From NCBI RefSeq assembly GCF_025463825.1, contig NZ_JAODBG010000004.1, positions 1-50,565 on the forward strand: a stretch of DNA of 50,565 bases, in the 5' to 3' direction. Shown in pieces: positions 8,766-16,357 of the stretch. The DNA is from Cryobacterium sp. Its GTDB lineage: Bacteria > Actinomycetota > Actinomycetes > Actinomycetales > Microbacteriaceae. Every line of letters starts with the position of its first letter. Within the stretch, counting starts at the first letter, position 1. A model generated the notes under the pieces. The model did no database searches and was not told the DNA's origin. It saw nothing but the letters and a program-made list of their open reading frames with translations. The translations under genes were made by a program, and so were the position numbers.

Positions 8766-9452
8766 TCAGAGCAGCTTGCGGGCCGTCGCCCAGGCGGTGA
8801 GCTCATGGCGGCTGGAGAGCTGCAGCTTGCGCAGCACCGCCGAGACGTGGGTCTCCACGGTCTTGGGCGAGATGAACAGAGCGCTCGCGACCTCCTTGTA
8901 GGCATAGCCGCGGGCGATCAGCCGCATCACCTCCTGCTCCCTGGCCGACAGCCGGTCGAGCTCGTCGATACTGGCCGCGGTCTCGCCCGCGACGGCACCG
9001 AAGGCGTCCAGCACGAACCCGGCCAGCCGCGGCGAGAAGACGGCGTCCCCGCCCGCCACCCGGCGGGCGGCCTCTGACACCTCGGCGCCGGAGGAACTCT
9101 TGGTGATGTACCCGCGGGCACCGGCGCGGATGACGCTGACCACGTCGTCCGCCGCATCCGACACGCTCAGAGCCAGGAAGAGGGTGGCCGGCGCTTGGGG
9201 AGCCGCGGCGCGAATCACTTCGGCGCCGCCGCCGCCGGTGCCGCCGGGCAGATGCACGTCGAGCAGCACCACCCGGGGCTGGGTGGCCACGACGACCGCG
9301 ATCGCCTCGTCGACGGTCGCCGCCTCGCCGAGCACCCGCAGGGCCGGATCCAGCTCCGAGCGGAGGCCCGACCTGAAGATTGAGTGGTCGTCGACGATCA
9401 CCACCGTGAGATCGGGGGCGTCGCCGGTGGCGGAGGCGGTCGGGTCGGTCAT
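8766..9452 (-). CDS. LuxR/NarL-family response regulator (LiaR-like)
   Basis: The 228-residue protein has a receiver domain (VVIVDDHSIFRSGL; phospho-acceptor Asp about 65 in VVLLDVHLPG) and a C-terminal LuxR helix-turn-helix (LSAREQEVMRLIARGYAYKEVASALFISPKTVETHVS). The start ATG overlaps the TGA of the histidine-kinase gene as ATGA, so the pair is translationally coupled and cognate. A longer upstream frame is a shadow of the kinase gene. With the kinase and the divergent PspC/LiaF-like protein it resembles a LiaFSR envelope-stress system. Confidence 0.93.
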   Translation of the reverse strand: MTDPTASATGDAPDLTVVIVDDHSIFRSGLRSELDPALRVLGEAATVDEAIAVVVATQPRVVLLDVHLPGGTGGGGAEVIRAAAPQAPATLFLALSVSDAADDVVSVIRAGARGYITKSSSGAEVSEAARRVAGGDAVFSPRLAGFVLDAFGAVAGETAASIDELDRLSAREQEVMRLIARGYAYKEVASALFISPKTVETHVSAVLRKLQLSSRHELTAWATARKLL

Positions 9453-10786
9453 GGGGTGTCTTCCTGAACGTCGAGGGGGAGCGTGAGCCGAATCTCGGTG
9501 CCGGTGCCGCCGGGCCCCGGCTGCACCGTCGCCGTGCCGCCGGCCCGCTGCATCCTGGCCAGGATCGACTCGCGCACGCCCCAGCGATCCGCGGGGATCG
9601 CCCCGATGGAAAAACCCGGGCCCCGGTCGGTGACGCTGACCTCGATGGCGGCCGGGGAGGACTCGACGTACACCGAGATGTCGCCGCCGGCGTGCCTGGC
9701 CGCGTTGAGCATGGCTTCCCTGGCGGCCGCGAGCAGCGGTTCCGGCACTTCCCGGTCGACGGAGCCGACCGCGACGACGTCGACGTGCGCCGCGAAGTCC
9801 CGCTCCAGCGTCGTCGCGAACCCGCGCAGCTCGGCGGCCAGGTCGACGGGTGCATTCCGGGTACCGGTGAACAGCCACTCCCGCAGGTCTCGTTCCTGGG
9901 CGCGGGCGAGCCTGGCGGCGTCGGAGTGCGGGCCGGCCTTCTGCTGGATCAGCGCCAGGGTCTGCAGCACCGAATCGTGCAAGTGGGCGGCCATCTCGGC
10001 CCGCTCCGCCTCTCGCTCCCGGGCGGCGCGCTCATCGGAGAGGTCGCGGGTGAGCCGCACGGCCCAGGGAGCCACCACCACGGCGACTCCCACGAGCACC
10101 GACAGGGCCGCGACGATGACGGTCCAGACGTTGGGGCTTTCGCTCGTGATGAAGAACAGCAGGATGCCCAGGGCCACCAGCACCAGCGCGCCAAGGGCCC
10201 GCACCAGCATGCCCGAGCTGCGGGGGCCGGCGCCGCTGCGCAGCTCGGCGAACTGCCGCCAGGCCAGGCCGGTGCCGGCCAGTGCCACGATCGCGGGGAT
10301 GATGGCGTCCAGCGGCAGCTCGGCACCGAGCCGGTTGGCGATCAACGCTCCGGCGGTGCTGACAAGGGCGAGGCCGAGGAGGATCTCGGTGACGGGCGCG
10401 CGCCGGGGTTCTCCTGCGGCGGCGTCAACGGATGCGCCGGTGGTGCCGGTGGTGCCGGCGGTGGCCGGCGAGGCCAGGGCCGGTGCGACCGGGGTCGTGA
10501 GGGAGCCGGACCGCGCGGAGGTGGTGAGAGCTGCCTTGGGTAGTCGGTCGTGGTGTCCGCCGCTGCCTGTCGCAGGAGCTTCGTCGGGGGTCGTGGCCCA
10601 CAGCCAGCCGTACAGCAGCACACCCGCGCCGCCGCAGAGCGCCAGCACGAACGTCACGGTACGCACCAAGGTGACGGGCAGACCGGTGTGCCGGGCAAAC
10701 CCCGCGCAGACGCCCGCCACGATGCGCAGGCGCGGGCGCACGAGCCTCCCGCTCGAGCGGGGGTGGGCGGCACTCACGTCGGTCAC
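9449..10786 (-). CDS. Sensor histidine kinase with N-terminal PspC domain (LiaS-like)
   Basis: The product of about 445 residues begins with a PspC domain (RIVAGVCAGFARHTGLPVTLVR, then a TM helix ending in LYGWLWATTPDE). Several further TM helices follow, then the HisKA_3 phospho-acceptor motif MAAHLHDSVLQTLALIQQ and a HATPase_c domain with an N-box (AMLNAARHAGG) and G-boxes (DRGPGF, GGTGTEIRL). It probably senses membrane or cell-wall stress. The GTG at 10786 is chosen; an in-frame TTG at 10798 is possible. It is transcribed divergently from the second PspC protein. Confidence 0.9.
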   Translation of the reverse strand: MTDVSAAHPRSSGRLVRPRLRIVAGVCAGFARHTGLPVTLVRTVTFVLALCGGAGVLLYGWLWATTPDEAPATGSGGHHDRLPKAALTTSARSGSLTTPVAPALASPATAGTTGTTGASVDAAAGEPRRAPVTEILLGLALVSTAGALIANRLGAELPLDAIIPAIVALAGTGLAWRQFAELRSGAGPRSSGMLVRALGALVLVALGILLFFITSESPNVWTVIVAALSVLVGVAVVVAPWAVRLTRDLSDERAAREREAERAEMAAHLHDSVLQTLALIQQKAGPHSDAARLARAQERDLREWLFTGTRNAPVDLAAELRGFATTLERDFAAHVDVVAVGSVDREVPEPLLAAAREAMLNAARHAGGDISVYVESSPAAIEVSVTDRGPGFSIGAIPADRWGVRESILARMQRAGGTATVQPGPGGTGTEIRLTLPLDVQEDTP

Positions 10787-10837
10787 AGCACCATCCAAGC
10801 ACCCATGGAGCCCCTGGTCGCTCGCCGAACCCCGGGG

Positions 10838-10855
10838 TCAGGGTGCAATCAGGGT
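10838..10855. promoter_or_regulatory. Direct repeat TCAGGGT with 11-bp period in a divergent promoter region
   Basis: Two exact TCAGGGT copies start 11 bases apart between the divergent histidine-kinase and PspC genes. One helical turn of spacing suits a dimeric response regulator. Binding by the neighbouring LuxR-type regulator is inferred. Confidence 0.4.
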
Positions 10856-10899
10856 CTTCCCCCATGGCTCGTCGCGCGGCGGAGCAGCAAGATGGAGCC

Positions 10900-12498
10900 A
10901 TGACCGAGACATCAGCGCCCTTCACTCCCGGCACCCCGTACGGTGCACCCGGTGGCACCGGGCAGTCCAAACAGCCTGGCGGGGCCGCATTCTTCGACTG
11001 GGTATGCAGCCTCGGCTTCGTCCGTGGCCAGGACCGCTGGCTGGCCGGCGTGTGCGGGGCGATCGCAACGCGCACCGGCCTCGACCCGTTGATCGTGCGC
11101 GGCATCGCCGTCGTGATCGCAATCCTCGGCGGCCCCATCTTCTTCGTCTACGCCCTGGGGTGGGCGCTGATGCCCGATCAGTCCGGCCGGAGCCTGGCCG
11201 AGAAGGCGGCGCACCAGGTCTTCGAACCGGCCATGATCGCCGTCGGCGTGCTGCTGTTCTTCATGTTCATCCCGTGGATGCAGGGCATCTGGTGGCAGGG
11301 ACCGCCGGAAGTGTGGGGCATGCCCGGCTGGCTGGAAGTGCTGCTGCGCACCAGCTGGGCCATCGGGCTCACGGTGGGCATCATCCTGCTGGTGATCTAC
11401 ATCGCCAAGCGGGTACCCTCGCCGCGGAACACCGCCGGCTACCCGTCGGGCTACCCGGCAACAAACCCGACGGCCAGCCCGTCAGCGTCCACGCCCGATG
11501 CGGATGCCCCCACCGCTGCCGCTGGGCCGGAGACCGCAGCCCAGCCGAGCACCACCGATCAGGCACGCGCCGCGTCCACACCCCACGCCCGGGCAGCGTC
11601 GAGCCCGACGTCGACGTTCGTCCCACCGATCCCGCCCGTGCCCGATGCCCCGGCCGCAACCGGCTCGACGGCGAGCGCCAGCCCGGCCGGCCCATCGCTG
11701 TGGGATGACCTCGCCGGCCGCCGGCCAGCCGGGACTCCGTCGGCCGGACCTGCGCCGTACGGGTCGGCACCGTACGGGTCCACCCCCACCGGTCCCGACT
11801 CCGGAGCCGGCGCCCCCGCCGCGGCCTTCGACCCCGAGCGATACCGGTCGGCGCACCGCCGCCGGCAGCTGGGCGCGGGTTTCGTCTCCGTCGTGGCCGG
11901 AGTGGCGCTGAGCGCCGGTGCCGTCGCCGCGTCCTTCGTGGCAGACGGATCCTGGTCGAACTCGGCCTTCCTGGTCGGCGCCGCGGCCGCGCTCGCCGTG
12001 GTCGCCCTGGGCATCGTGGTCGCCGGCATCCGCGGCAAGGAGGGCGGCTGGCTGAACTTCTTCAGCATCGCACTGGTCGTCAGCATGGGCTGGACCGCGT
12101 TCATCCCCGCGGACGCCGATGTGGTGCCCTTCGGCGATCCCACCTGGCAGTACGACACGAGCGACCCCACCGGCCTGGCCATGGTCGCCGGTTCGCCCCG
12201 GATCGACCTCTCCGGGCTCGATCGCACCCCCGCCGGCATCGACCGCACGATCGACGTCTGGCTGGGCTTCGGGGACGTCGAGCTGCTCCTGCCCGAGAAC
12301 CGCACCGTCGAGGTGCAGGCCAGCAACCTGGCCGGCGGGATCGACTACGGCGAGTCCGGCGTCGACCGCGGCGGCCTGCTGTTCTTTGACTCCCGGTTCG
12401 TCTCCGAAGGCAGCGGCACCGGCGTCACGACCGTGCGTGTCTGGACCGGCTTCGGCGAGGTCACCATCAACCAGCCGGCCTCGCCGGCCCTGCGCTAG
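10900..12498 (+). CDS. PspC domain membrane protein with LiaF-like C-terminus
   Basis: The 532-residue protein starts at the ATG behind GGAG. An N-terminal PspC domain (VRGQDRWLAGVCGAIATRTGLDPLIVRG) is followed by several TM segments and a long Pro/Ala/Ser/Thr-rich linker (about residues 180-310). More TM helices come next, then a beta-rich C-terminal domain (DRTIDVWLGFGDVELLLPEN ... VTTVRVWTGFGEVTINQP) of the type found in LiaF and cell-wall-active-antibiotic response proteins. LiaF homologues hold the kinase inactive until envelope stress occurs. Its position divergent from the kinase/regulator pair supports the same role here. Confidence 0.85.
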   Translation: MTETSAPFTPGTPYGAPGGTGQSKQPGGAAFFDWVCSLGFVRGQDRWLAGVCGAIATRTGLDPLIVRGIAVVIAILGGPIFFVYALGWALMPDQSGRSLAEKAAHQVFEPAMIAVGVLLFFMFIPWMQGIWWQGPPEVWGMPGWLEVLLRTSWAIGLTVGIILLVIYIAKRVPSPRNTAGYPSGYPATNPTASPSASTPDADAPTAAAGPETAAQPSTTDQARAASTPHARAASSPTSTFVPPIPPVPDAPAATGSTASASPAGPSLWDDLAGRRPAGTPSAGPAPYGSAPYGSTPTGPDSGAGAPAAAFDPERYRSAHRRRQLGAGFVSVVAGVALSAGAVAASFVADGSWSNSAFLVGAAAALAVVALGIVVAGIRGKEGGWLNFFSIALVVSMGWTAFIPADADVVPFGDPTWQYDTSDPTGLAMVAGSPRIDLSGLDRTPAGIDRTIDVWLGFGDVELLLPENRTVEVQASNLAGGIDYGESGVDRGGLLFFDSRFVSEGSGTGVTTVRVWTGFGEVTINQPASPALR

Positions 12499-12507
12499 GA
12501 GAACACC

Positions 12508-12846
12508 ATGACCGACGCATCCACCAACCCGAACAGCACCACCAACACCGGCGCCGCCCCGACGGAGCCGACCATCCCCAGTCCTTCGGCACCCGCCGCC
12601 ACGGGAGGGCGGGCGGCGCCGGCAGCAGAGGCGGCCTATGCCGACCCGTTGCCGCGCAAGCGCCGCCCGCTGGTCGCCACTATTCTCTGGGGCGCCATGA
12701 TGCTCGCGATAGCGGCCTTCTTCGCGGCCCGCGAACTGGCTCCGGGCGGACTCGACCTGGTCACCTGGCTGCTTACGGCCGTCGTCGGTATCGGACTGCT
12801 GCTCGTGGTCGCCGGAATCGCCGCCGCCTCTCGTCGCGCCGGCTGA
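12508..12846 (+). CDS. Small membrane protein of unknown function in the PspC operon
   Basis: The 112-residue protein has a disordered Pro/Thr/Ala-rich N-terminal half (residues 1-48), a basic KRRP stop-transfer sequence, and two TM helices (about 53-73 and 79-105). An AGGAGA ribosome binding site precedes the ATG and the gap to the PspC gene is only nine bases, so the two are co-transcribed. I do not recognise a named domain. A role as an accessory subunit of the envelope-stress system is inferred from position. Confidence 0.75.
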   Translation: MTDASTNPNSTTNTGAAPTEPTIPSPSAPAATGGRAAPAAEAAYADPLPRKRRPLVATILWGAMMLAIAAFFAARELAPGGLDLVTWLLTAVVGIGLLLVVAGIAAASRRAG

Positions 12847-12862
12847 GCCGGGGCGCCCGCAG

Positions 12863-12931
12863 ATAAGGATTTCGTGAGTTTTTCCGGACGTAATCGCCTG
12901 GGGTGTCCTTATTTCGTCACTATCTCCTTAT
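12863..12931. repeat. Three copies of the heptamer ATAAGGA in an AT-richer island
   Basis: ATAAGGA occurs at 12863 on the plus strand and inverted (TCCTTAT) at 12906 and 12925. The surrounding segment is markedly less GC-rich than its neighbours and lies between convergent genes. Function is unknown. Confidence 0.35.
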
Positions 12932-12983
12932 GCGCCAGGGCAGCACCACCCGGTAGGGCCGGCCCGATGCGAGCCGGCCGGTG

Positions 12984-13015
12984 CGGATGCGGCGGCCAAG
13001 CGGCCGCCGCATCCG
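12984..13015. terminator. Strong bidirectional stem-loop between convergent genes
   Basis: A 14-bp perfect stem closes on a 4-nt loop (AAGC) in the gap between the convergent PspC operon and the haloperoxidase gene. There is no long T-tract, which is common for actinobacterial terminators. Confidence 0.65.
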
Positions 13016-13035
13016 ATGGCACGGAAGCGAAAACG

Positions 13036-13857
13036 CTACTGGGCGATGAAGGCCAGCAGGTCCTTGCCGAACCCGGTGCGGTAGTCGCCGTAGATGCCGT
13101 GCGGGGCGCCCGGGTAGACCTTGAGGGTGCCGTCCTTGACGAGCTCTGCGGTCTTGAGCGCCGCGGCGCCGATCGGAACGATCTGGTCGTCGTCGCCGTG
13201 AGCGATGAAGATCGGCACGTCCAGAGCCTTGAGGTCCTCGGTGAAGTCGGTCTCGGAGAACGCCTTGACGCAGTCGTAGGCGGCGGCGAGGTTCACCAGC
13301 ATGCCCTGGCGCCAGAGGTCGTCTTTGGCGCCCTGCGATACCAACGATCCGTCGCGGTTGGCACCGAAAAACGGCACGGTCAGGTCCTGGAAGAACTGTG
13401 AGGCGTCCTTGAGCACACCGGCGCGGATGTCGTCGAACGCCTCGATCGGGGTGCCCTCAGGGTTGTTCTCGGTCTTGACCATCTGCGGCGGAACGGCTCC
13501 GGCCGTGACCACCTTCACGACCCGGCCCACACCGTGCTGGGCGGCGTAACGCACCACCTCACCACCACCCGTGGAGTGGCCGACCACGACGAGGTCGTGC
13601 AGGTCGAGAGCCTCGACCAGCTCGGCGAGGTCCTGGGCGTAGGTGTCCATATCGTTGCCCGTGTAGGTCTTCGACGAACGGCCGTGGCCGCGCCGATCGT
13701 GCGCGATGGCGCGGTAGCCGGCATCCGCCAGCAGCTTGAGCTCAACCTGCCAGGCGTCGGATGAGAGCGGCCAGCCGTGGCTGAAGAGCACGGGCTTGCC
13801 GGTGCCCTGCTCGGTGTAATAGATCTGGGTGCCGTCGGTCGTGGTGATGTAAGGCAT
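13036..13857 (-). CDS. Alpha/beta hydrolase, non-heme haloperoxidase type
   Basis: The 273-residue protein begins with PYITTTDGTQIYYTEQGTGKPVLFSHGWPLSSDAW and carries the nucleophile elbow VVGHSTGGGE (Ser about 95), the acid in IAHGDDDQIVP and the His in PGAPHGIYGDY. This pattern is that of cofactor-free chloroperoxidases. Family members are usually esterases or perhydrolases; halogenation is a side reaction. The ATG at 13857 follows an AGAGAG sequence. It lies 20 bases downstream of the hydrolase pseudogene and probably shared its transcript. Confidence 0.92.
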   Translation of the reverse strand: MPYITTTDGTQIYYTEQGTGKPVLFSHGWPLSSDAWQVELKLLADAGYRAIAHDRRGHGRSSKTYTGNDMDTYAQDLAELVEALDLHDLVVVGHSTGGGEVVRYAAQHGVGRVVKVVTAGAVPPQMVKTENNPEGTPIEAFDDIRAGVLKDASQFFQDLTVPFFGANRDGSLVSQGAKDDLWRQGMLVNLAAAYDCVKAFSETDFTEDLKALDVPIFIAHGDDDQIVPIGAAALKTAELVKDGTLKVYPGAPHGIYGDYRTGFGKDLLAFIAQ

Positions 13858-13877
13858 GGTGTGCTCTCTTTCGTTTG

Positions 13878-14457
13878 TTAGGAAGGGATCTGGGCGGTCG
13901 CCAGGGCCTCGATGAGGTTGGCGACCTCGGTGGGGTGGGTCTGCATGACGAGGTGCGGCGCATCCAGTTCGACAACCCGGGCGAAGCCCGCGCGTTCGTA
14001 CCCGAATCGCACGACATCCCGGGTGGATGGTGCGGTCAGCGCTTGCGATGATGCCCCAGGACGGCTTCGTTTTCCAGGCCGCCGCAGCGACGGGCTCTGC
14101 GAGGACGTCGGCGGGAATCGGAAGCGGGGCCACGGAATCGGGAAAGCCGCCCTGCAGCAGCCCGATGCTCTCGCCGACTTCGAGCACATAGGCGGCGACG
14201 AAGACCAGGCTGGTGACGTTGTCGGCCGCTCCGACCACCCCGACGACGGCGCCGCCGGAGCCGTGGCCCGCCAGCAGCACGGCCCGTCAACCTGTTCAAC
14301 GAAGGAGCGGATCTTTGCGGCCCCTCCTGCGATGCTGCTGTGGGTGACCGGCGGCACGAGCACGGCACCCGCGGCGCTGCAGGAGATCCGTGACCGGCGC
14401 CCAGGAAGGAGCCTCGCCGAAGGGGCCGTGGGTGAGAACGATGGTCGTGTCGGTCAA
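13878..14457 (-). pseudogene. Alpha/beta hydrolase pseudogene with three frameshifts
   Basis: Three reading-frame switches reassemble one hydrolase of about 190 residues. It starts TDTTIVLTHGPFGEAPSW at a TTG preceded by AGAGGAG. It continues as AVLVPPVTHSSIAGGAAKIRSF, then VLLAGHGSGGAVVG with the catalytic-serine elbow, then SVAPLPIPADVLAEPV, and ends APHLVMQTHPTEVANLIEALATAQIPS. Each switch is explained by loss of one base, near 14371-14377, 14281-14284 and 14018-14021. The pattern resembles small esterases of the AB_hydrolase_6 group. Because the conserved blocks survive, inactivation looks recent, or the assembly has indels here. Confidence 0.75.
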
Positions 14458-14634
14458 TCCGGCTCCTCTCTGGTGCCTGGGGTCGACCCGGGTAGCGAAC
14501 GTCCGCGCCGACAGGAAGTTGCGCTGGTCGAGCGCATCTGCGACTCTCATCAAAATGACGTCGACACCCAGCACATCGTCCTGCCTTGGCGTGTCGCAAC
14601 GCAGAAAGCATGAAGAACTGGTGAATCTCGCACT

Positions 14635-15747
14635 GTGAGTCCGTCACCCCTCGCCGCGCGGCTGCGAACGCTTCGACTGGCAGCGGACCTCACCCTGGAA
14701 GGGCTCGCCGAGAGAAGCGGCATCAGCGCGCGCACCATCAGCGATATCGAGCGCGGGGTCAGCGTCGCGCCGCAGCGCCGCACGGCGGCGATAGCCCAGG
14801 GCCTCGGACTCGACGTCGCCGGCACCGACGCGTTCCTCCGGTCGGCTCGGGCCAGACGCCGTGCTCCAACCGATAACCACCGGGCGTCGGCGATCGCCCC
14901 GCACCGGCTGCCGGACTTCACCGGCCGCGATCGAGAGATCGCCGCCATCCGCGCGCTGCTCGACGCTCCCGCGTCGGCGGCAGGGGCGCCGACAGCCGTG
15001 ATCATTTGCGGACCCCCGGGTATCGGGAAGACCACCAGTGCGCTCGAGGCCCTCAGCACCGCGGGCGAGGTCCGGCCCAAGGTCTACTATGTCGACCTCG
15101 ACGGCTTCAACACGGTGCCACTCACCCCGCTGCAGGTGCTGCGGGCACTCCTGCGTCAGGTGCCCGGCATCAGTGAAAAGCTGCCGACCAACTTGGATGA
15201 CGCGACACTGCTCTGGCAGAAGGTGACCGCCGACAGCCCGCCGGCGGTGCTGCTGGACAATGCGGCGAACGAGTCGCAGATCCGGCCCGTGCTGGCGCTG
15301 CAGAAGCGTGGCGCGGTTGTGATCACCTCACGCCGTAGCCTCTCCGGCCTCGAGGGCGTGCGCCGAGTGACGTTGGGGCCGCTCGGTGAGGAGGAGAGCG
15401 TCCTGCTGCTTCGCCGCCTGATCCCGGCAGACCAGCGCAGGGCCGGTGACCTGCGTGAGCTTGCACAGTTGTCGGACCACGTTCCGCTGGCCCTGCGCAT
15501 CGCAGGCAACCGGATCGCCAGCCATCCGGACTGGCAGACGGCCGACTTCGTGGCGCGGATGCGGTCGGCCGAGAACCGGCTCCGACTGCTCGTGGCGGGA
15601 GACCTTGCGGTGGAGGCCGCGTTCGCGCTGTCCTACGACGACCTGGAGCCGGAAAACGCCGCACTGTTCCGGGATGCGTTCACCAACGAGCAGCGCACTC
15701 AGCTCGAAGAGCTCCGCGCGACATTGGAGCCGGCCGGGCCTGCCTAA
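14635..15747 (+). CDS. XRE-family HTH/NB-ARC ATPase regulator, apparently truncated
   Basis: The 370-residue protein has an XRE helix-turn-helix (residues about 5-65; LTLEGLAERSGISARTISDIERG), then an NB-ARC/STAND ATPase with a P-loop GPPGIGKTT (about 126-134), a Walker B-like AVLLDNAAN, and RGAVVITSRRSLSGLEGV as sensor. Relatives usually continue after the ...AFALSYDDL segment into a winged helix and long TPR arrays. Here the protein stops about 35 residues later with an unrelated-looking tail (NEQRTQLEELRATLEP). A 3' deletion or fusion is likely. It is divergent from the hydrolase pseudogene, which may have been its target. GTG start with no ribosome binding site, so possibly leaderless. 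Confidence 0.8.
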   Translation: MSPSPLAARLRTLRLAADLTLEGLAERSGISARTISDIERGVSVAPQRRTAAIAQGLGLDVAGTDAFLRSARARRRAPTDNHRASAIAPHRLPDFTGRDREIAAIRALLDAPASAAGAPTAVIICGPPGIGKTTSALEALSTAGEVRPKVYYVDLDGFNTVPLTPLQVLRALLRQVPGISEKLPTNLDDATLLWQKVTADSPPAVLLDNAANESQIRPVLALQKRGAVVITSRRSLSGLEGVRRVTLGPLGEEESVLLLRRLIPADQRRAGDLRELAQLSDHVPLALRIAGNRIASHPDWQTADFVARMRSAENRLRLLVAGDLAVEAAFALSYDDLEPENAALFRDAFTNEQRTQLEELRATLEPAGPA

Positions 15748-16172
15748 ATGACGGGAGCGTGGACGACGCGGAAGACCTTGCTGATCACCGGCTCGGCATC
15801 CGTCAGGACCCAGTCGGGGTCGTCCAGGTGCTTGCGGATGGCGGGGACCAGGGTCTCCCAGTAGTCGCGGTGCACGGTCTGCCAGTTCTCCAGCGTGGGG
15901 GACTCGTGCTGGGCGAGCTCCAGGGTGGTGTCAGCGGCGGTGTGCTCGCGGACCTCGAGCACCTCGACCACGGCGACCCGGGTGTTCGCGGAGTCGACGA
16001 GGGCGTATTCGGTGCCGACGACGGGGAGGGGCTCCCCGGTCAGCTCGTAGGCGACGCGCAGGTTGGATGAGCCGGTCTTGTCCCCGCTCATCACCAGGGC
16101 GACCATCAGCTCGCGGAACTCGCCGGGCTCACCGAACACGAGCGGGGGAAGGGTGTCGATATCGGCAAGCAT
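15744..16172 (-). CDS. ASCH domain-containing protein
   Basis: The 142-residue protein fits the ASCH fold. It has FGEPGEFRELMVALVMSGDKTGSSNLRVAYELTGEPLPVVGTEYALVDS, where the Lys-Thr-Gly-Ser segment lines the putative ligand pocket, then VAVVEVLEVREHT and a C-terminal helix with HRDYWETLVPAI. ASCH domains are related to PUA domains and are thought to bind RNA or nucleosides; some bacterial members hydrolyse modified cytidines. Its stop codon overlaps the stop of the convergent NB-ARC gene by two to three bases, which fits the idea that the 3' end of that gene has been rearranged. Confidence 0.85.
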   Translation of the reverse strand: MLADIDTLPPLVFGEPGEFRELMVALVMSGDKTGSSNLRVAYELTGEPLPVVGTEYALVDSANTRVAVVEVLEVREHTAADTTLELAQHESPTLENWQTVHRDYWETLVPAIRKHLDDPDWVLTDAEPVISKVFRVVHAPVI

Positions 16173-16357
16173 GGGAACTTTCTCTCGCGTCGCCCGCGAG
16201 TACTCGCACGGGCCGTGAGGATCAGTATAGAGAGCGCCTGGAGCGCTCCCAGCCGCCGTTCCTCCCGAGTTCTCGGCGGCCGGAGGACTCCCGGTGCTTG
16301 CCCGGAATGCGCCGCGCGCTTACGCTGAAAAACCCACAGCACGCCCGGAGGATGATC

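Noticed and set aside
10680..10710. Another copy of the palindromic element core (GGTGTGCCGGG)
   Set aside because: It lies inside the PspC coding part of the histidine kinase and lacks both the arms and the flanks of the element.
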